Shown here: one piece after another, positions 1-5,797 of the stretch
Numbering within the stretch: position 1 is the first letter of the stretch
How the letters are laid out: the number at the start of each line of letters is the position of its first letter
Source of the DNA: Gemmatimonadales bacterium
GTDB taxonomy: Bacteria > Gemmatimonadota > Gemmatimonadetes > Gemmatimonadales > GWC2-71-9
Length of the DNA stretch: 5,971 nucleotides
Direction of reading: 5' to 3'
Assembly (NCBI GenBank): GCA_004525055.1
Contig: SPDF01000115.1
Coordinates: forward strand, 1 to 5,971
Position numbers and translations under genes: made by a program
Notes under the pieces: generated by a model
What the model saw: only the letters and a program-made list of their open reading frames with translations
Told to the model about the DNA's origin: nothing
Databases searched by the model: none

Positions 1-75
1 CGACCGGGGTGGGCTTATGCGAACCGGCTGGTGGCCATCGCATGTGCGGGCGAACCGACCGGGGTGGGCTTATGC
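1..75. repeat. 20-bp direct repeat, two copies 55 bp apart
   Basis: A 20-base sequence at 1-20 (CGACCGGGGTGGGCTTATGC) recurs without mismatch at 56-75. The shorter motif GCGAACCG also recurs, at 19-26 and 50-57. The first copy carries only the left arm of the palindrome completed in the second copy, and it starts at the window edge, so more copies may lie to the left. The rest of 1-205 shows no coding region I can defend. A short 8-bp tandem duplication (CCCCGCTG twice, 188-203) is also present just after the antiporter stop codon. Confidence 0.8.
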
Positions 76-82
76 CCACCCC
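61..82. repeat. Perfect hairpin, REP-like intergenic element
   Basis: GGGGTGGGC (61-69) and GCCCACCCC (74-82) are exact reverse complements around the 4-nt loop TTAT. This gives a very stable 9-bp, almost all G:C stem. It lies about 124 bp past the stop codon of the minus-strand antiporter gene, so it could stop or stabilise that transcript. There is no T-run after the stem on either strand, so it is not a classical intrinsic terminator. With the direct repeat it looks more like a dispersed palindromic (REP-type) element; that class assignment is inference. Confidence 0.7.
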
Positions 83-205
83 TATTCAACAGCGCTCGCC
101 CGATTGTGCCGGCTGACGAGACCGTCCCGGTTGATCGGCACCCCGAGAATCCGGTTTGACAGCTCCAGGTGCCCTTCACATGGTCGGCCCCGCTGCCCCG
201 CTGCC

Positions 206-1471
206 CTACGTCTTATCCGCCTCGCTGGGTGAGGACGGAGGTGGCGTGCTCTCGCTCACCGAGGCTGATGTGCCACCCCGCCATTCCGGCCCCGATCCCC
301 CGAAACCGCTGTCTGGTGGTAGGGCGATCGGGTCGAGGTGGAGTGTCGAGTAGTCCATGGCCGGCACGCGCAGGATCAGGCCCGGGAGCAGCGTGATGAG
401 CGTGGTATAGAGAACGAGTGCCCCCAGCAGGGTCGGTGTCACCCCCGGACGGTCCCGCAGGATGTCCACGATCACCAGCGTGAAGACGAGCGTCGGGAGG
501 AGCGCCACACCAATGCGGAGGCTCTTTTCGGATGGTTCACGCAACGCCACCCAGCGGTGCAGGATGACCTCACCGAGACGCAGCGGGACGAACACCAGCA
601 GGAGTGCGATGCCGACGAACAGCACGGTCAAGTTCAGTTCGTCGTGGCTGACGTACAGCCCCGCGTGAAAGAAGTAGAACGGCACAAAGAATGACGCGAA
701 CGCCTCGACAGCGCCGAGCATCCGTTCCGACGACATGGCGGGCAGGCGGGCGCGGAATTGGCGCGCGGCCAGCCCCACGACGAAGGCACCCACGAGGTAA
801 TAGACCCCGAGCCGCCGGGTGGCGGAGGCGGCGACGAGGGCCACCATGAGGAGGAATGCGAACTCGGACCGGGGGGCGAAGGGCGCGATCCGGCCGGCAA
901 ACCAGCGGAACACCGGGGGCAGCATCACGATGAGTGTCAGGAGCGCGAGGATACTCAGTCCGAGTTGTTCCGGCGAGTTGGACTGGAGAGCCAGGAACAG
1001 CACGATCAGGGCGAGTAGTTCGGAGGAGATGGCCTTCGACTTGGTCCATCGTTTCTCGCCGTCGGACATCCCGAACAGGTCGAGCGATTCGAGGATGAAC
1101 CCGGTGGACGGGGTGATGAGCGCCAGCGCGACCAGCGACGCCTCGCGAATGGCCAGCGAGAAGATCCAGACGGCCGCCGTGGTGAGCAGCGCCAGGGTGG
1201 CGCCCCAGATGGCCAGGTGCTGGGCGAGGACGCGGGCGTCGGGTCGGAGAGCGTCGAGATCGACGTCGAGCCCAGCAAAGAGGAAGAGTGCCACGATGCC
1301 GAAGGTCGACATCAAGGCGATTGTCTCATCCTGCTGGAAGAGCCCCAGCGCGGTCGCGCCCACGCCGAGCGCGAGCGCCGTCACGGCACCAGGGAGGCGG
1401 TACCGCTGGAGAAATCGCGGGACGACGAATAGCACGAACAGCAGCAGGACGTACGAAAGGTCTTTCGGCAC
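206..1471 (-). CDS. Cation:proton antiporter (CPA2-like Na+/H+ exchanger family)
   Basis: A 421-residue inner-membrane protein with about 11-12 hydrophobic segments over residues 5-370 and a soluble Pro/Ser/Gly-rich tail (371-421). It probably exchanges H+ for Na+ or K+ across the cytoplasmic membrane. Family signs are FAGLDVDLDAL at 65-75, GVYYLVGAFVVGL at 222-234 and FFVPFYFFHAGLYV at 261-274, which match the usual FxGL[ED], GAFxxG and FF-xxG segments of CPA2 exchangers. Where many members have an Asp-Asp or Gln-Asp pair, this one appears to read ISSELLAL (148-155), with Glu151 as the only acid. No RCK/TrkA-N regulatory domain follows, unlike KefB/KefC. The start is GTG, 6 nt beyond the stop of the upstream lipoprotein gene, and I see no Shine-Dalgarno, so translation is probably coupled. 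The ion specificity cannot be read from the sequence. Confidence 0.88.
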   Translation of the reverse strand: MPKDLSYVLLLFVLFVVPRFLQRYRLPGAVTALALGVGATALGLFQQDETIALMSTFGIVALFLFAGLDVDLDALRPDARVLAQHLAIWGATLALLTTAAVWIFSLAIREASLVALALITPSTGFILESLDLFGMSDGEKRWTKSKAISSELLALIVLFLALQSNSPEQLGLSILALLTLIVMLPPVFRWFAGRIAPFAPRSEFAFLLMVALVAASATRRLGVYYLVGAFVVGLAARQFRARLPAMSSERMLGAVEAFASFFVPFYFFHAGLYVSHDELNLTVLFVGIALLLVFVPLRLGEVILHRWVALREPSEKSLRIGVALLPTLVFTLVIVDILRDRPGVTPTLLGALVLYTTLITLLPGLILRVPAMDYSTLHLDPIALPPDSGFGGSGPEWRGGTSASVSESTPPPSSPSEADKT

Positions 1472-1477
1472 GGAGCG

Positions 1478-2077
1478 TCAGGGGACTGCGGGCAGAGACT
1501 TCATGACCTCGGCGACGACTGAATTGACGCGCGCCTGGTCCGGTGCCGTGCTCTTCGGCTCACGCTCAAGGGCACCGCGCCAGGCGGTCCGACCCGCCTT
1601 CTCGTCCACCAGGTCCACCCCGAACGACGCCGTCTTCAGCGTCTCCGATTGCACGTCTGCCAATTCTGCCTGGGCGTTCTGCCCGTATCCATAACCATAC
1701 CCGCGATAGCCGCCGACCTTCGGCCCGCTCACCCCGCCGCCCGTCGGGGCGAACCCCTGGGTGCTTTGCAACTGCAGGAAGTACCGCACGGTAAAGGTGT
1801 AGGGCTGACCGCTGTCCACGACCTTGTACCCCTTCTGCTGCAGCTGGGCGGTGATGGCCCGCTGGATCATGTGGTGGATGCTGTCGTTCGCGACCGACGG
1901 ATCCACCTGGCTGCTGCCGTCCGACGCCGAACCATGGAAGGCGACGGTCGCGCCGCTCGGGATCGGCACTGCACTGTTGCGTTCCGAGGTCGCCGGCGAG
2001 GAGCAGCCCGCGATCCCGAGCAGGCTGAAGGCGGCCCCGAAGTGTCGAATTCGTGCGGCGTCAACAATGAACGACAT
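1478..2077 (-). CDS. DUF4136-type lipoprotein, GY-containing (copy 1)
   Basis: A 199-residue predicted lipoprotein. Residues 1-24 form a signal peptide ending in the lipobox I-A-G-C with Cys25 as the lipidation site, so the protein should be membrane-anchored in the envelope. The body resembles DUF4136: IQRAITAQLQQKGYKVVDSG (71-90), then TFTVRYF (94-100), a Gly/Tyr stretch near 123-132, and a C-terminal block with FGVDLVDEKAGRTAWRG (152-168) ending in a helix and SLP. The family's function is unknown. It is a diverged duplicate of the next gene upstream; by hand, 42 of 71 residues are identical over residues 30-100 without gaps. The ATG is supported by a GAGGGGG Shine-Dalgarno sequence 7 nt upstream. 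The stop codon lies 6 nt from the antiporter start, so both are probably on one transcript. Confidence 0.85.
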   Translation of the reverse strand: MSFIVDAARIRHFGAAFSLLGIAGCSSPATSERNSAVPIPSGATVAFHGSASDGSSQVDPSVANDSIHHMIQRAITAQLQQKGYKVVDSGQPYTFTVRYFLQLQSTQGFAPTGGGVSGPKVGGYRGYGYGYGQNAQAELADVQSETLKTASFGVDLVDEKAGRTAWRGALEREPKSTAPDQARVNSVVAEVMKSLPAVP

Positions 2078-2084
2078 CGGCTCG

Positions 2085-2091
2085 CCCCCTC
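2085..2091 (-). promoter_or_regulatory. Shine-Dalgarno of lipoprotein copy 1
   Basis: Read on the minus strand this is GAGGGGG, ending 7 nt before the ATG at 2077. It supports that start and indicates independent ribosome loading on this gene, in contrast to the antiporter downstream. Confidence 0.6.
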
Positions 2092-2117
2092 GTCTGGTGG
2101 TGCGCGTTGGGATGTAT

Positions 2118-2145
2118 CTGGACCCCGGTGTTTGCCGGGGTGACG
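2118..2145. repeat. Dispersed hairpin repeat of the CTGGA..CCGG..TGACG type
   Basis: ACCCCGG (2122-2128) and CCGGGGT (2135-2141) pair perfectly around a 6-nt loop (TGTTTG), flanked by CTGG and GACG. Read on the minus strand, one frame gives VTPANTGVQI. This resembles the VIPAKAGIQ-like peptides produced when a widespread family of intergenic palindromic repeats is conceptually translated. It sits between the two tandem lipoprotein genes. No T-run follows on either strand, so a repeat or transcript-stabilising hairpin is likelier than an intrinsic terminator. The link to the known repeat class is from memory, not a search. Confidence 0.65.
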
Positions 2146-2169
2146 CGTGAAGACTGCCCCGCGGCCCCG

Positions 2170-2811
2170 CTACTTCGCTGCCTCCCCCGATACCGGCACC
2201 TTGGGCAGCGTGCTGAAGATCGACGAGGCCAACGAGTTGAGCTTGGAATCGCTTGGCGGGGAGTTGGACTTCTCTCCATTGTAGATGCCCCGCCAGGCGA
2301 TCTTGCCGCTGGAGGACTGCACCAGGTCCACCACGAACGAGACGTTGGTGCTGGTGACGGGGGATGTGGTCGACACGGCAGTTCCGCCGTATCCGGCGTA
2401 CCCGTAGCCATAGCCGTATCCGTAGCCGTAGCCGTAGGGCCCGTAGCCCCCGTAGTAGGGGCTGCCCACACCGACGCCTGTGGTGGTCGTGACGTAGGAG
2501 GTGCTCTGCTTGACGCCGACGAAGTACCGGATGTTGAAGGTGGCGGGCGCCCCGCTGTCCACGATCGTGTACCCCTTCTTCCTCAGCTGGGCCGCGATGG
2601 CGGATTGAATACGGGAATGCATGATGTCGTTGTTCATGTCGGGATTGATCTGGGTCGATCCTTCACTGGTTGAACCGGCATAGGCCACCGTAGCGGCCAC
2701 CGGGATCGGAATGTCACTATTCCGATCCGACGTGATCGATGGCGGAGAGCACGCGGCAACGGCCAGCAGGGCGGCCGACATTGCCAGCCTGGGGATGCGA
2801 GCATGGTGCAT
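2170..2811 (-). CDS. DUF4136-type lipoprotein with Gly-Tyr repeat (copy 2)
   Basis: A 213-residue predicted envelope lipoprotein. The signal peptide (1-20) ends in the lipobox V-A-A-C, with Cys21 as the lipidated residue. DUF4136-like blocks are IQSAIAAQLRKKGYTIVDSG (68-87), TFNIRYFVGV (91-100) and VSFVVDLVQSSSGKIAWRG (157-175), with a C-terminal helix ending STLPKVP. Between them, residues 121-143 are an almost pure Gly-Tyr tract, longer than in its paralogue downstream. The function of the family is unknown; the GY insert may be a flexible or self-associating surface loop, which is inference. The ATG is supported by GAGGT 7 nt upstream. This is the first gene of the minus-strand cluster, so its promoter should lie in 2812-3026. 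Confidence 0.87.
   Translation of the reverse strand: MHHARIPRLAMSAALLAVAACSPPSITSDRNSDIPIPVAATVAYAGSTSEGSTQINPDMNNDIMHSRIQSAIAAQLRKKGYTIVDSGAPATFNIRYFVGVKQSTSYVTTTTGVGVGSPYYGGYGPYGYGYGYGYGYGYAGYGGTAVSTTSPVTSTNVSFVVDLVQSSSGKIAWRGIYNGEKSNSPPSDSKLNSLASSIFSTLPKVPVSGEAAK
2383..2451 (-). repeat. In-frame Gly-Tyr codon repeat within lipoprotein copy 2
   Basis: The DNA is a degenerate 6-bp repeat (on the plus strand, variants of CGTAGC) encoding alternating Gly and Tyr, interrupted by single Pro and Ala residues. Such short tandem units can change copy number by replication slippage in steps of two residues without breaking the frame. Confidence 0.75.
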
Positions 2812-2818
2812 GGGAATG

Positions 2819-2823
2819 ACCTC
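2819..2823 (-). promoter_or_regulatory. Shine-Dalgarno of lipoprotein copy 2
   Basis: Read on the minus strand this is GAGGT, 7 nt before the ATG at 2811, and it fixes that start. Confidence 0.6.
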
Positions 2824-2866
2824 TGTAGGGGGGCAGACGTCGCGTCACGGAAAGCCTGCAGCGAGG

Positions 2867-2875
2867 ATAAAAATA
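2867..2875. promoter_or_regulatory. A/T-only tract, possible core promoter of the divergent region
   Basis: ATAAAAATA is the only long A/T-only run in the 215-bp divergent region (2812-3026). On the minus strand it reads TATTTTTAT, 56 nt upstream of the lipoprotein copy 2 start, a reasonable place for a -10 region. I could not find a convincing -35 partner. A weak TTGCAA at 2938-2943 might serve the plus-strand peptidase gene, but it lacks a good -10. Confidence 0.3.
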
Positions 2876-2979
2876 GCCCGATGGACCGACTTTGGCACCC
2901 CTGAGCCGGGTACCCGCCCGGCCACTCGGCTGACACCTTGCAACCATCGCTCACGTACTGATTCAGTCCGCGCAGCGCG

Positions 2980-3007
2980 GCCTCCCTGCCGTTCTGCCTC
3001 CCTGCCG
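2980..3007 (+). repeat. 12-bp direct repeat in the peptidase leader
   Basis: GCCTCCCTGCCG occurs exactly at 2980-2991 and again at 2996-3007, a 16-bp period. The second copy ends 19 nt before the peptidase ATG. The whole stretch up to the start codon is pyrimidine-rich and contains no Shine-Dalgarno sequence. It may be a regulatory repeat or simply low-complexity sequence. Confidence 0.55.
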
Positions 3008-3026
3008 ACCCTCACTCCCGGACCCC

Positions 3027-4820
3027 ATGCGCCGCCTTCTGACCGTCCTCCTCGCCCTGGCCGTACCGTCCGCCGCCCTGGCCCAGCAATCCGCCCCCGT
3101 CACCGACCTCCGCTACGACCTGACCTTCACCAGGGCCACCGCGCAGGCACGGAGCCTCACGGTCACCACCCGCTTCCAGGTGTCCGGCACCAACCCGGTG
3201 CTGCTTTCTCTGCCAAGCTGGACCCCGGGTGCCTACGAGATCTCCAACTACGCACGGCGGGTCTCGAGCTTTGGAGTCACGCAGGGCGGGGCGTCGCTCA
3301 TGTGGGACAAGACCGACCCGGACACCTGGCGTATTCGGCCCTCCGGACGCGGTGAGGTCACCATCACCTTCGACTTCCTGGCCGACCAGCTTGACAACGC
3401 CATGGCGTGGAGCCGGCCCGACTTCCTGATGGTCAACGGCACCAACGTCTTTCTCTATCCGGAAGGCCGAAGCCTCGAGTTCGAGGCGAAGGTCACGGTC
3501 ACCACGGAACCGGCCTGGCTGGTTGCCACCGGCATGACTCCGGATGGTGCCCCCCGCGCCTACCGGGCCGGCAACTACCACGACCTGGTGGACATGCCGC
3601 TCTTCGTTGGGCGCTTTGATTTCGACAGCACGCAGGTGGAGGGCAAGTGGGTCCGGCTGGCGAGCTACCCAACCGGTGTCCTGGCCGGCGCGCCACGCGC
3701 CGAGTTCTGGACCCAGCTGAGTCAGTACCTCCCGGTCGAGATCGCGGTCTTCGGCGTGGCGCCGTACGACAGCTATACCAATCTTCTGATCTTCGACCAG
3801 GACTTCGGCGGCGGCAGCGCGCTCGAGCATCAGAACTCGCACGTAGGTATCTACACCCCGCTCCTGATCGGGAACCCGGTACTGCCTTCCATCACGGCCC
3901 ACGAAATATTCCATCTCTGGAACGTGAAGCGACTCCGGCCGGCCGACATGGTGCCCTACACCTACGACCGCTGGATGCCGACGCCCTGGCTCTGGGTGAG
4001 CGAGGGAATCACCGATTACTACGCCGATGTGGCACTGGTGCGTGCCGGTGTCATCGACGCAACGGAATTCCTGGCGCTGACCGCCGGGAAGATGCAGGAA
4101 GTGGCCGACGTTCCGGTCGTATCACTGGAAGATGCGTCGATGTCGGCCTGGATCGGGATGAGGGACGGGACGGGCTCGATCTACTATCCCAAGGGCTCCC
4201 TGGCCGGAATGCTCCTCGACATCCGCATTCGCGCGGCAACGGGAAATCGGAAGTCGCTCGACGATGTGATGCGTTCCGTCTATCGTTCCACATACGAAAA
4301 GGGCAGGGGGTTCACCGGGAAGGAATGGTGGGGGGCGGTCTCCACCGCCGCCGGTGGCATCTCGTTCGACGAGTTCAACGCCCGCTATATTGATGGTCGG
4401 GACCCCTTTCCGTACGCGACCGACTTCGCCATGGCGGGGCTCTCGCCGGTAGTGGACAGCAATCGCGTCGCTCGACTTGGCATTCAGAGCTCCGGCGACT
4501 CGACCACCGTCATTACCACGGTCACGCCAGGTTCCGCCTATGCCGAGGCAGGGGGGCTCGTGGGCGATGTTCTGGTCAGTGTGGGTGAGATTGACGTTTC
4601 GACGCAGGGCTGGGCCGTCCAGTTCCGCAGCAAATACAAGAACGAGCCCGAAGGGACGACCATCCCGGTGGTCGTGCGGCGCGCAGGGGAGCGGCTATCG
4701 CTGCCGATGTCGCTCCGCTTCGTGACCATCGTCAGCTATCGTCTCCTGGTCGAGACCAACGCCTCGCCGAGCGCCGTCCAGATTCGGCAGGGAATCATGA
4801 CGGGGGCCGTCGCCCCGTAA
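3027..4820 (+). CDS. M61-family zinc metallopeptidase with PDZ domain, exported
   Basis: A 597-residue protein close to the usual length of the M61 (glycyl aminopeptidase-like) family. It probably trims N-terminal residues from peptides in the periplasm. Residues 1-19 are a signal peptide (MRR, hydrophobic core, A-L-A before Gln20). An N-terminal beta-rich domain (about 25-200) carries the family's SWTPGAYEISNYAR (64-77). The hallmark LEHQNS is at 266-271. The zinc site is HEIFH (292-296), with His292 and His296 as ligands and Glu293 as the base; Glu326 in SEGITDYY (325-332) is the likely third ligand. YYPKGSLAGMLLDIRIR (386-402) is also typical. A PDZ-like domain spans about 470-565 (GSAYAEAGGLVGD at 502-514), followed by the NASPSAVQIRQGIMTG tail seen in the family. 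The ATG has no Shine-Dalgarno but gives a perfect signal peptide. The membrane protein gene follows within 24 nt, suggesting an operon. Confidence 0.93.
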   Translation: MRRLLTVLLALAVPSAALAQQSAPVTDLRYDLTFTRATAQARSLTVTTRFQVSGTNPVLLSLPSWTPGAYEISNYARRVSSFGVTQGGASLMWDKTDPDTWRIRPSGRGEVTITFDFLADQLDNAMAWSRPDFLMVNGTNVFLYPEGRSLEFEAKVTVTTEPAWLVATGMTPDGAPRAYRAGNYHDLVDMPLFVGRFDFDSTQVEGKWVRLASYPTGVLAGAPRAEFWTQLSQYLPVEIAVFGVAPYDSYTNLLIFDQDFGGGSALEHQNSHVGIYTPLLIGNPVLPSITAHEIFHLWNVKRLRPADMVPYTYDRWMPTPWLWVSEGITDYYADVALVRAGVIDATEFLALTAGKMQEVADVPVVSLEDASMSAWIGMRDGTGSIYYPKGSLAGMLLDIRIRAATGNRKSLDDVMRSVYRSTYEKGRGFTGKEWWGAVSTAAGGISFDEFNARYIDGRDPFPYATDFAMAGLSPVVDSNRVARLGIQSSGDSTTVITTVTPGSAYAEAGGLVGDVLVSVGEIDVSTQGWAVQFRSKYKNEPEGTTIPVVVRRAGERLSLPMSLRFVTIVSYRLLVETNASPSAVQIRQGIMTGAVAP

Positions 4821-4832
4821 CCCGTGTGGGAA

Positions 4833-4839
4833 GAGGGAG
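4833..4839 (+). promoter_or_regulatory. Shine-Dalgarno deciding the start of the membrane protein gene
   Basis: GAGGGAG lies 5 nt before the GTG at 4845. An in-frame GTG at 4824, only 3 nt after the peptidase stop, has no comparable site, so 4845 is preferred. Confidence 0.6.
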
Positions 4840-4844
4840 CGCTC

Positions 4845-5723
4845 GTGACGTACATCGTTCCCGTTGCGTTCGCCACGATGGTGGTGTCGGCGCTCCTCCT
4901 GCCCACCCGGGCCGATCGCTTCCGCGGGGCGCTCGGCATCCCGGCCTTCGTGCTCGGCGTTGCCAGCATTCCGTTCCTCCCCGCGTTCCGTGGCCCCTCG
5001 CTGACCGTCTGGATCAGCGGGGGGCTGCTGGTACTCGGACCTGGTCTGCTCGCGCTGGCCGCCTGGCGCGCCAGGAGCCGATTGAGTCTCGGTGCTCTGG
5101 CACCCTGGGCTATTCTTGTCGCGGTCGCGGCGGGCCTGGCCGCCGCCTGGCCGACGCTCGACCGGGGAGGCGCCCTGCCCGCTGTTCTCACGGCGGGTGC
5201 ACTGGCCTTTGGCTCTCTCCTCGATTGGATGGTGGCCGAGAAGGTGGGGCTGGGGCGGGCCATTCGCTGGTTGGACGAGCGCATGCCGGCCCTGCGCGGC
5301 AGGTACAGTTGGGGCACCATGGTTTTCGTGACCGGAGCTATCGGTTTTCGTCTCGCCTGGCTGGTCTGGCCGCTCTGGGTCCTTTCCTGGCAACCGATCG
5401 GCGTCGGCCTGGGCGTGCTGGGGGTAGTGTGGGCGGCCGCAACCGGCCGAGTGCCCCTCGCGCTGGCCGCCGCCGCCTTCGCAGCGTCGTTCACCGCCCC
5501 CGAGGCAACCGTCGGCGGTTGGCTGGTGCTTGCGGCCGCTGCCATGGGGAATCACTCTCGGCCCCGGTTGATCGCGCTGGCCGCGGCTTTCGGGAGCTAC
5601 CTCGTCTGGCCCGCCCTGCTCGACCAGGAAGTCGTCTTCACCGTGCTGCTGACGGCCGCGACGACCGCGCTACTCGCGCAACTCGCCTTGCAGGCGTCCA
5701 CCGAGGAGCGCGCGCCGCGTTGA
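4845..5723 (+). CDS. Polytopic membrane protein of unknown function
   Basis: A 292-residue, Ala/Leu/Val/Trp-rich integral membrane protein that I do not recognise. I count about nine or ten hydrophobic segments (roughly residues 2-20, 29-48, 53-74, 83-101, 110-129, 158-180, 182-198, 203-236, 241-257, 262-283), with short basic loops such as WRARSR (74-79) and a charged C-terminus. The largest polar stretch is about 131-156 (EKVGLGRAIRWLDERMPALR), which looks amphipathic and may lie on the membrane surface. No catalytic or transport motif is evident. The start is the GTG behind the GAGGGAG site; starting at GTG 4824 would add seven residues (VWEEGAL). The 24-nt gap after the peptidase gene suggests cotranscription. 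Another long plus-strand reading frame overlaps it but is Arg/Gly/Pro-rich, as expected of an out-of-frame shadow. Confidence 0.75.
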   Translation: MTYIVPVAFATMVVSALLLPTRADRFRGALGIPAFVLGVASIPFLPAFRGPSLTVWISGGLLVLGPGLLALAAWRARSRLSLGALAPWAILVAVAAGLAAAWPTLDRGGALPAVLTAGALAFGSLLDWMVAEKVGLGRAIRWLDERMPALRGRYSWGTMVFVTGAIGFRLAWLVWPLWVLSWQPIGVGLGVLGVVWAAATGRVPLALAAAAFAASFTAPEATVGGWLVLAAAAMGNHSRPRLIALAAAFGSYLVWPALLDQEVVFTVLLTAATTALLAQLALQASTEERAPR

Positions 5724-5748
5724 CCCCCTCTGGCGTAAGGCCCATATT
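5720..5748 (+). promoter_or_regulatory. Candidate sigma-70-like promoter of the superoxide dismutase gene
   Basis: TTGACC (5720-5725, five of six consensus bases) is followed after exactly 17 bp by CATATT (5743-5748, four of six). Transcription would start near 5755 and leave a leader of about 40 nt. The -35 box overlaps the TGA stop of the membrane protein gene. No operator-like palindrome stands out in the leader. Confidence 0.45.
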
Positions 5749-5785
5749 GCATGGATCTAGCCCGACCTAATCGCTCGCCAATATC

Positions 5786-5790
5786 AGGAG
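5786..5790 (+). promoter_or_regulatory. Shine-Dalgarno of the superoxide dismutase gene
   Basis: AGGAG lies 7 nt before the ATG at 5798. It is the clearest ribosome-binding site in the window and is consistent with high expression. Confidence 0.75.
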
Positions 5791-5797
5791 TCCGACC

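Noticed and set aside
61..82. Intrinsic terminator for the antiporter transcript
   Set aside because: The stem is strong but no T-run follows on the minus strand, and it is about 124 bp from the stop codon; kept as a repeat instead.
156..161. Perfect TTGACA hexamer on the plus strand
   Set aside because: No suitable -10 follows, and there is no plus-strand gene before 3027, so a chance match is likelier.
17..232. Short plus-strand frame over the left-edge repeats
   Set aside because: It is built from the repeat and hairpin sequence, is Arg/Pro-rich, and has no Shine-Dalgarno or family resemblance.
819..1694. 291-codon plus-strand frame across the antiporter and lipoprotein copy 1
   Set aside because: It is antisense to two recognisable genes, and rich in Ser/Arg/Ala without any family motif.
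3012..3914. 300-codon open frame on the minus strand opposite the peptidase gene
   Set aside because: It is antisense to a firmly identified M61 gene, has Gly/Arg/Asp-rich composition, and shows no domain or start signal. Long antisense frames are expected in GC-rich DNA.
4695..5555. Two long minus-strand frames (286 and 269 codons) opposite the membrane protein gene
   Set aside because: Composition is Arg/Gly/Gln/Pro- or Ala/Arg/Pro-rich low complexity, while the plus-strand frame encodes clean membrane segments and has a Shine-Dalgarno sequence.
4826..5770. 314-codon plus-strand frame overlapping the membrane protein gene and longer than it
   Set aside because: It is Arg/Gly/Pro-rich with no hydrophobic pattern, overlaps the dismutase promoter region, and is a shifted shadow of the membrane protein.
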